A stretch of DNA of 7,412 nucleotides from NCBI GenBank assembly GCA_003156235.1, contig PMGP01000196.1:10337-17748 (forward strand). The letters run 5' to 3'. This DNA is from Acidobacteriaceae bacterium (GTDB lineage: Bacteria > Acidobacteriota > Terriglobia > Terriglobales > Acidobacteriaceae). Below, piece by piece: positions 1-7,412 of this stretch. The first letter of the stretch is position 1. Each line of letters starts with the position of its first letter. Under the pieces are notes generated by a model. It ran no database searches, was not told where the DNA came from, and saw only the letters and a program-made list of their open reading frames with translations. The position numbers and the translations under genes are program-made.

Positions 1-285
1 TGCGGCAAGTGCATTCCCTGCCGCGCGGGAACGGCCCAGATGTACACCCTGCTGAGCCGCATCTGCTCTGGATCGGGAACCATGGAAGACCTGGACCTGT
101 TGGTGAGCCTGTGCGAGACCATCAAGGAAACCAGCCTCTGCGGGCTGGGCATGACGGCGCCCAACCCCGTGCTTAGCACCCTCAAGTACTTCCGCAACGA
201 GTACCTCGAACACATCGAGCATAAGCGCTGTCCGGCCGGCGTCTGCACAATGGAAGCGTCTGTCGCCGCGGAGGTGTTGGCATGA
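1..285 (+). CDS. hoxF: HoxF, NAD-binding diaphorase subunit of bidirectional [NiFe]-hydrogenase (3' end only)
   Basis: The reading frame is open at the left edge and gives the last 94 residues of a NuoF/HoxF-family flavoprotein. In the family this subunit carries FMN, the NAD(H) site and one [4Fe-4S] cluster, and passes electrons between NAD(H) and the HoxU clusters in the cytoplasm. The visible part starts inside the cluster motif CGKCIPCRAG: Cys1, Cys4 and Cys7 of the fragment plus Cys47 (SLCGLG) have the CxxCxxC...C spacing of the NuoF N3 site. The FMN/NAD domains lie outside the window. The protein ends shortly after a second pair, CPAGVC (Cys77, Cys82), which in some related subunits precedes a ferredoxin-like domain that is absent here. 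The stop overlaps the hoxU start as ATGA. Taken alone it could be NuoF or another hydrogenase or formate dehydrogenase flavoprotein subunit; the following hoxUYHW genes decide for HoxF. Confidence 0.88.
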   Translation, partial: CGKCIPCRAGTAQMYTLLSRICSGSGTMEDLDLLVSLCETIKETSLCGLGMTAPNPVLSTLKYFRNEYLEHIEHKRCPAGVCTMEASVAAEVLA

Positions 286-986
286 GCGAAGTTAAAACGC
301 TGATCATCGACGGCCAGGAATTGAGCGCGCGCTCCGGCCAGACCATCCTGGAAGTGGCGCGGGAGAATGATATCAACATTCCCACCCTCTGCCATCTGGA
401 CGGACTGAGCGAGGTAGGCGCCTGCCGCCTGTGCCTGGTGGAGATCAAGGGCAGCAACAAGCTCTTGCCCGCCTGCGTGGCCACCGTCTTTGAAGGCATG
501 GATGTTTCCACTGACACGGAGAGGCTCCGCAAGCATCGCCGCGTCATCCTCGAGTTGTTGTTCGCCGAGCGCAACCACATCTGCGCGGTCTGCGTCTCCA
601 ACGGCCACTGCGAACTGCAGGCGCTGGCCCAGAGCCAGGGCCTGACCCATATCAACCTGCCCTATCGCAATCCTGTGCTCGCCGTGGATGCCTCGCACGA
701 GCGCTTCACCGCCGACCACAACCGCTGCATCCTGTGCACCCGCTGCGTGCGGGTCTGCGCCGAGATTGAAGGCGCGCACATCTGGGATGTGATGGGCCGC
801 GGCACTGACTCCATCGTCATTACCGACCTGCACGACAACTGGGGAGATTCCAATTGCACTCGCTGCGGCAAGTGCGTGCAGTGCTGCCCCACCGGAGCCC
901 TCTTCGACAAGAGCAAGATCGGCTCCGATCACCCTAAGTATCCCGATTTTCTGCCTTACCTGAACCTCATGAGGGAAGCGCAATGA
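282..986 (+). CDS. hoxU: HoxU, iron-sulfur diaphorase subunit of bidirectional [NiFe]-hydrogenase
   Basis: A 234-residue protein matching the N-terminal part of NuoG, as HoxU does. It wires electrons between HoxF and the HoxYH hydrogenase module. An N-terminal [2Fe-2S] ferredoxin domain (about residues 1-75) has Cys37, Cys48, Cys51 and Cys65. A His/Cys3-type [4Fe-4S] region follows at about 95-115 (NHICAVC...C, with Cys101, Cys104, Cys110 and His99 as probable ligands). Two classical [4Fe-4S] motifs come next: CILCTRCVRVC (Cys149, 152, 155, 159) and CTRCGKCVQCCP (Cys192, 195, 198, 202). The length is normal for HoxU and far shorter than NuoG, since the large molybdopterin-like domain is absent. 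The start ATG lies in an ATGA overlap with the hoxF stop and has a good Shine-Dalgarno GGAGGT at 270-275, six nucleotides upstream, so translation is probably coupled. All expected cluster ligands are present. Confidence 0.95.
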   Translation: MSEVKTLIIDGQELSARSGQTILEVARENDINIPTLCHLDGLSEVGACRLCLVEIKGSNKLLPACVATVFEGMDVSTDTERLRKHRRVILELLFAERNHICAVCVSNGHCELQALAQSQGLTHINLPYRNPVLAVDASHERFTADHNRCILCTRCVRVCAEIEGAHIWDVMGRGTDSIVITDLHDNWGDSNCTRCGKCVQCCPTGALFDKSKIGSDHPKYPDFLPYLNLMREAQ

Positions 987-1516
987 GCAAACTGAAAGTG
1001 GCAACTGTGTGGCTGGACGGATGCTCCGGCTGTCATATGTCCTTCCTCGACATGGATGAACGGCTCCTCGAGCTGGCCAAGCTGGTCGATGTGGTCTACA
1101 GTCCCATCGTGGACGCCAAAGTGTTCCCCGACATGGTGGACATCGCCCTGGTTGAGGGAGCCGTGGCCTCGGTGGACGACGAGGCGAAAATCAAAAAGGT
1201 TCGCGCCCATTCCAAAATGCTGATTGCCATGGGAGACTGCGCCATCACCGGCAACGTGCCCTCCATGCGCAATCCCTTCGGCCCGGATGCAATTCTGAAC
1301 CGTGCGTACATCGAGAACGCCAGCTTGCAGCAGCAGATTCCCTGCGTTGTGGTGCCCAAGCTGCTCAAGGTTGTGCGGCCCATTCACGAGTTCGTGACGG
1401 TAGATGTTTTCCTGCCCGGCTGCCCGCCCTCGGCCGAGACTTTTCACGCAGCGCTCACCGCGCTGGTAACCGGTGCGCCGCTGGATATTTCAGCCCTCAC
1501 CCGTTTTGGAGCTTGA
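983..1516 (+). CDS. hoxY: HoxY, small subunit of bidirectional [NiFe]-hydrogenase
   Basis: A 177-residue hydrogenase small subunit. It holds the proximal [4Fe-4S] cluster next to the NiFe site of HoxH and hands electrons to HoxU. The four expected ligands are visible: Cys14 and Cys17 in LDGCSGCHMS, Cys86 in MGDCAITG, and Cys147 in LPGCPPS. No further cysteine clusters and no twin-arginine signal peptide are present. That fits the short cytoplasmic small subunits of group 3 hydrogenases rather than the longer exported group 1 type with three clusters. The start overlaps the hoxU stop as ATGA, and a GAGG at 971-974 can serve as ribosome binding site. HoxH begins 3 nt after its stop, as expected for two subunits made in equal amounts. 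The order U-Y-H is the usual hox order. Confidence 0.95.
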   Translation: MSKLKVATVWLDGCSGCHMSFLDMDERLLELAKLVDVVYSPIVDAKVFPDMVDIALVEGAVASVDDEAKIKKVRAHSKMLIAMGDCAITGNVPSMRNPFGPDAILNRAYIENASLQQQIPCVVVPKLLKVVRPIHEFVTVDVFLPGCPPSAETFHAALTALVTGAPLDISALTRFGA

Positions 1517-1519
1517 TTC

Positions 1520-2941
<1,422 letters not shown>

Positions 2942-2950
2942 ACTGAATCA

Positions 2951-3424
2951 ATGAGTTCTACCAAAGCCCGATGCCTCATTCTCGCCTGCGGCAATACGCT
3001 GCGTGGAGATGATGGCGTCGGGCTTTGGCTTGCCGAGTGGGCCGAGCAGCGATTCGCCCAGCAAACCGGTGTGCGCGTCATCGCCGACCATCAATGGACT
3101 CCGGAACTGGCTGATGACGTCGCCCACGCCCAATCCGTCTTGTTTATCGATTGCTCCATCGATTCCGAGCCCGGCTCGCTGCATCTGACTCCCGTCGAGC
3201 CAGTCACTGGAAGTCCGGAACACAACACCCACCACTTGGGCGCATCCGAACTGCTCGCGCTGGGCCGCGAGCTTTACAATTCCATGCCCAACGATGCGCT
3301 GCAACTCACCATCGGCGCCGGTTCAACGGAGTTTGGCGATAAGTTCAGCTCCGCCGTGACCGCCGCGCTTCCCGCTGCCTGCCGCATGATCGAAGACACC
3401 GTTTTACGCCTTATCACTGAGTAG
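2951..3424 (+). CDS. hoxW: HoxW-type hydrogenase maturation endopeptidase
   Basis: A 157-residue protease of the HyaD/HybD/HoxW family, which cuts the C-terminal peptide from the large subunit once nickel is in place. The family opening is clear: ILACGNTLRGDDGVG, where Asp21 aligns with the nickel-binding Glu16 of E. coli HybD. Asp67 (LFIDCSID) aligns with HybD Asp62, and His94 or His95 (THHLG) with HybD His93. These three positions are the metal-sensing ligands of the family. Its substrate is almost certainly the HoxH encoded 9 nt upstream, which carries a 24-residue cleavable tail. The start is the only Met in front of the conserved opening. I see no convincing Shine-Dalgarno before it, so it probably depends on translation of hoxH. 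It is the last + strand gene of the cluster in view; no hyp maturation genes appear in the window. Confidence 0.92.
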   Translation: MSSTKARCLILACGNTLRGDDGVGLWLAEWAEQRFAQQTGVRVIADHQWTPELADDVAHAQSVLFIDCSIDSEPGSLHLTPVEPVTGSPEHNTHHLGASELLALGRELYNSMPNDALQLTIGAGSTEFGDKFSSAVTAALPAACRMIEDTVLRLITE

Positions 3425-3449
3425 TTTGCGGAGGATCGGGGCGACTCTT

Positions 3450-3731
3450 TTATAGGCCAAGCTCACTATGGCTGCCAAGGCGCACGAGTTGCAACACTTC
3501 ATCATCTGGTTTTCGATAGATCAAGACCAAATTGGGCTTGATGTGGCAGTCGCGATGATCCTTCCAGTCGCCGGTCAGTGCGTGGTCCCGGTGACGCGGC
3601 TCAAGCGGTTGATCGCATGCCAGGACTTGCACGACGGGCGTCATCTCCGTATCAAGCGTCGAACGATAATGGCCTTTGGCCTCCCGCTTGTAGTCGCGTC
3701 TGAACTGAGTGGTGGGCTCAATCCTCCGCAT
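3450..3731 (-). CDS. yafQ: YafQ/RelE-superfamily mRNA interferase toxin, possibly weakened
   Basis: A 93-residue protein of the YafQ branch of the RelE/ParE toxin superfamily, small ribosome-dependent endoribonucleases neutralised by DinJ. It aligns by eye along its length with E. coli YafQ (92 aa): QFRRDYKR near the N-terminus, then RDHALTGDWKDHRDCHI, LVLIYRK and RLGSHSEL. His50, His63 and His88 match the functional E. coli histidines 50, 63 and 87. The position of E. coli Asp67 is Asn here (HIKPNLVLIY), and the C-terminal Phe91 position is Leu (SHSELGL). Both matter in the E. coli enzyme, so activity may be reduced. The frame is open further upstream to 3794, but ATG 3731 is chosen because GGAGGA lies five nucleotides before it, homology starts there, and it gives a normal 14-nt overlap with the antitoxin. 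Its 3' end converges on hoxW, 25 nt apart. Confidence 0.87.
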   Translation of the reverse strand: MRRIEPTTQFRRDYKREAKGHYRSTLDTEMTPVVQVLACDQPLEPRHRDHALTGDWKDHRDCHIKPNLVLIYRKPDDEVLQLVRLGSHSELGL

Positions 3732-3981
3732 GTAAGTCCTCCATGAGCGCTGCGACGCTATCGAAGCCCCTGAGGTTTCCGGCACGTGCATCACGCATGG
3801 CCGCGATGGTGGTCTCGTTTGGCGTCAGCGGCTCAAACGGCAGCTTCTTTTCGCGGGCAATGCGTGTGAGAAGAAGGCGGAAAGCGTCGGAGACCGTCAG
3901 CCCCATGGCCGCCAGTACGCTCGATGCCTCTTCCTTGACGTTCACATCAATGCGGGCACGGACAACAGCATTTTCAGACAT
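3718..3981 (-). CDS. dinJ: DinJ/RelB-family antitoxin
   Basis: An 87-residue antitoxin of the RelB/DinJ family, close to the 86 residues of E. coli DinJ. The N-terminal part (about 4-45) reads as a ribbon-helix-helix DNA-binding fold: a short strand VVRARID, a helix around KEEASSVLAAMG, then GLTVSDAFRLLLTRIA, the signature of the family. The part from about residue 48 (LPFEPLTPNE onward) is the expected toxin-wrapping segment. It binds the downstream YafQ-like toxin and, in the family, represses its own operon; a palindrome lies upstream at 4006-4018. The reading frame can begin with TTG at 3996, but ATG 3981 is preferred because the product then starts as MSENAVVRARID and GGGGGA lies seven nucleotides upstream. 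It overlaps the toxin start by 14 nt, so the toxin is probably translated by coupling. It appears intact. Confidence 0.88.
   Translation of the reverse strand: MSENAVVRARIDVNVKEEASSVLAAMGLTVSDAFRLLLTRIAREKKLPFEPLTPNETTIAAMRDARAGNLRGFDSVAALMEDLHAED
3737..3742 (-). promoter_or_regulatory. Ribosome binding site of the yafQ-type toxin
   Basis: On the minus strand this reads GGAGGA, five nucleotides before ATG 3731, and lies inside the last codons of the antitoxin gene. It decides the toxin start against the longer open frame that reaches back to 3794. Confidence 0.75.
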
Positions 3982-3988
3982 CCTAAGA

Positions 3989-3994
3989 TCCCCC
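3989..3994 (-). promoter_or_regulatory. Ribosome binding site of the dinJ-type antitoxin
   Basis: Minus-strand GGGGGA, seven nucleotides before ATG 3981. It is a fair Shine-Dalgarno and supports ATG 3981 over the TTG at 3996, which would itself overlap this site. Confidence 0.55.
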
Positions 3995-4005
3995 AAGCGG
4001 TACGA

Positions 4006-4018
4006 GCTACATTGTAGC
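4006..4018 (-). promoter_or_regulatory. Palindromic candidate operator of the TA operon
   Basis: A perfect inverted repeat, GCTACA-A-TGTAGC on the minus strand, 24 nt upstream of the antitoxin start codon. DinJ/RelB antitoxins are ribbon-helix-helix repressors that bind palindromes in their own promoter, so the place and form fit an operator. Its left arm and centre also contain TACAAT, a possible -10 element. Binding itself is inferred. Confidence 0.5.
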
Positions 4019-4027
4019 CCATCACCT

Positions 4028-4057
4028 ATGATACGCTTGATTTCGCTCCAAAAACAA
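4028..4057 (-). promoter_or_regulatory. Candidate promoter of the TA operon
   Basis: On the minus strand TTGTTT (4052-4057) and TATCAT (4028-4033) are separated by 18 nt, a sigma-70-like arrangement. Transcription would start near 4021, just before the palindrome at 4006-4018. The -35 box shares bases with the U-tract of the terminator on the right. An alternative -10 is TACAAT at 4011-4016, but it has no good -35. The call rests on hexamer resemblance only. Confidence 0.35.
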
Positions 4058-4093
4058 CCCAGCCCGGCTCTTGTCGAACAGAGCCGGGCGGGT
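4050..4093 (-). terminator. Intrinsic terminator of the nifJ-DHOD-like operon
   Basis: A strong GC-rich hairpin lies about 27 nt after the stop of the DHOD-like gene. The core stem GCCCGGCTC/GAGCCGGGC (4062-4070 with 4081-4089) extends outwards by ACCC/GGGT past one bulged base, and inwards by TGT/ACA around a 3-nt loop past another bulged base. Read on the minus strand it is followed by TGTTTTTGG, a U-rich tail ending at 4050. On the plus strand no U-tract follows, so it should work only for leftward transcription. Confidence 0.8.
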
Positions 4094-4119
4094 CAGCGAA
4101 GGTTTGTGGTCAGTGGATA

Positions 4120-5132
4120 CTAGAACGCGCCCATCGTCTGCCGCAAGCTGTAGGAGCTGAGCGTCTTGATGTAGTTGCCACGGTCAAACGCGGAGGTGTC
4201 GGGAACAGAGCGGCGGCTTAAGCAGCCCCGCGTCTCCCACAGCGAGGTGTACTCGCGCTTCTCCAGCCAGTAGTGCATGTCATCCAGCACCCTCTTGATG
4301 TGCTCGATGCCGTGAATGTGCAAGGCCGACGCCACCTCCACCACGCTCGCCCCGGCCATAATGCTCTTCAGCACATCCTCGGCGGAGTGAACGCCGCCGG
4401 TGATGGCGATGTCCAGGTTTACGTGGCCGTAGAGGATCGCCGCCCAGTGCAGCCGCGGCAGCAACTCCGAAGGCTTGGAAAAGTGCAGCGTGGGCCGCAC
4501 GTCCAGTGTCTCGATGTCGAAATCCGGCTGATAGAAGCGGTTGAACAGCACCACACCGCGCGCGCCGGCTTCCTCCAGTTGCCCCACCAGGTGCGGCAGG
4601 CTGGTGAACGATTGCGACAACTTCACCGACACCGGAACCTTGACCGCGGCGGTAACCGAGGACACTAGTTTCAATAGTTGCCCCTCCATGTCCGCTGAGG
4701 TCTGGCTCTTGTCCGTGGCCAGCGCGTAGGTATTCAACTCAATTGCGTCGACGCCGGCCTTCTCCATATCCTCGGCAAATCGCACCCAGCCGCCGGGGGT
4801 AGCGCCATTCAGGCTGCCCAGGATGGGTATCTTTACCGCCTCCTTGCACTGCCGTACGTGCTCCAGGTAAACATCCTGCGTCATGCGGTAGTCCTTCAAG
4901 TCAGGCAAGTAGCCGAGCGACTCGGCAAATGACTCTGTGCCCCGCGACAAATCATCGTCCAGCGTACGCGATTCCAGAGCCAGTTGCTCTTCGAAGAGCG
5001 AGTGCAGAACGATTGCCGATGCGCCGCTGTCTTCCATGCGGCGAACATTGTCAATCGGCTCCGAAAGCGGCGTGGAGGAAACCACAACCGGGCCGTTCAG
5101 TTTCAAACCAAGATACTTCGTGGAAAAATCGA

Positions 5133-5136
<4 letters not shown>
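4120..5136 (-). CDS. Dihydroorotate dehydrogenase-like FMN protein linked to nifJ
   Basis: A 338-residue TIM-barrel flavoprotein of the dihydroorotate dehydrogenase (PyrD) superfamily. Recognisable parts are the opening STKYLGLKLNGPVVVSSTPL, ILGSLNG (105-111), AIELNTYA (131-138), VPVSVKLS (167-174), and the FMN-phosphate region ITGGVHSAEDVLKSIMAGAS (245-264). In true PyrD enzymes the ELN motif continues into the loop with the catalytic Cys or Ser (NxSCPN type). Here it is NTYALATDK, so that residue is missing at the usual place and orotate synthesis is doubtful. There are no iron-sulfur motifs. The start ATG overlaps the nifJ stop as ATGA, with GGAGG at 5143-5147, six nucleotides upstream, which suggests coupled synthesis and a role with NifJ. 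Genomes often label such proteins 'dihydroorotate dehydrogenase-like'; substrate and function are not known to me, so no symbol is given. Confidence 0.82.

Positions 5137-7412
<2,276 letters not shown>

Noticed and set aside
956..1447. Minus-strand frame of 163 codons opposite hoxY
   Set aside because: His/Gly-rich translation antisense to a well-supported hydrogenase small subunit.
3468..3746. Plus-strand frame of 92 codons after hoxW
   Set aside because: Antisense to the YafQ-like toxin, which has family motifs; no ribosome binding site or domain seen.
3450..3794. Longer 114-residue form of the toxin
   Set aside because: The extra 21 residues overlap the antitoxin gene deeply and match nothing in YafQ, whereas ATG 3731 has a strong ribosome binding site and the normal family length.
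4006..4018. Palindrome as a terminator hairpin
   Set aside because: The 6-bp stem has a 1-nt centre, which cannot form a proper RNA loop, and no U-tract follows on either strand; an operator is more likely.
3425..4119. Insertion sequence or transposon carrying the TA pair
   Set aside because: No transposase remnant, terminal inverted repeats or target-site duplication could be seen around the TA genes.
3743..4123. Plus-strand frame of 126 codons over the TA control region
   Set aside because: Antisense to the antitoxin gene and running through the promoter and terminator region; Ser/Arg-rich with no recognisable family.

Overview
The window looks like chromosomal DNA from a GC-rich bacterium with an anaerobic or facultative, hydrogen-linked metabolism. 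Two convergent energy-metabolism operons face each other, with a small toxin-antitoxin (TA) module between them. The pairing of nifJ with a dihydroorotate-dehydrogenase-like flavoprotein, and a HoxFUYH-type hydrogenase, would fit Acidobacteriota or a related phylum. That assignment is an inference from gene content and base composition only; no rRNA or other marker gene is present.

Left part (1-3424, + strand): the 3' end of hoxF, then hoxU, hoxY, hoxH and hoxW, tightly packed. There are ATGA overlaps at hoxF/hoxU and hoxU/hoxY, a 3-nt gap before hoxH and a 9-nt gap before hoxW. Together they encode a bidirectional NAD(P)-linked [NiFe]-hydrogenase (group 3d by subunit make-up) and its maturation endopeptidase. 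HoxF/HoxU form the diaphorase arm, HoxY/HoxH the hydrogenase arm, and HoxW trims the HoxH C-terminus.

Middle (3425-4119, - strand): a dinJ/yafQ-type TA pair with a 14-nt overlap, a promoter-like region with a perfect 13-bp palindrome, and a strong intrinsic terminator belonging to the operon on its right. The toxin carries substitutions at positions that matter in E. coli YafQ. Only 25 nt separate hoxW from the toxin gene and I see no hox terminator there, so hox transcripts may run antisense into the TA genes.

Right part (4120-7412, - strand): the C-terminal two thirds of NifJ (pyruvate:ferredoxin/flavodoxin oxidoreductase), running off the right edge of the window. It is followed, with an ATGA overlap, by a dihydroorotate-dehydrogenase-like FMN protein that lacks the usual catalytic Cys/Ser motif.

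Functionally, NifJ would make reduced ferredoxin/flavodoxin from pyruvate, and the Hox enzyme could discharge electrons from NAD(P)H (or ferredoxin/flavodoxin) as H2 or run in reverse. The most interesting open point is the role of the DHOD-like protein coupled to nifJ. No CRISPR array, tRNA, rRNA or insertion sequence was seen.
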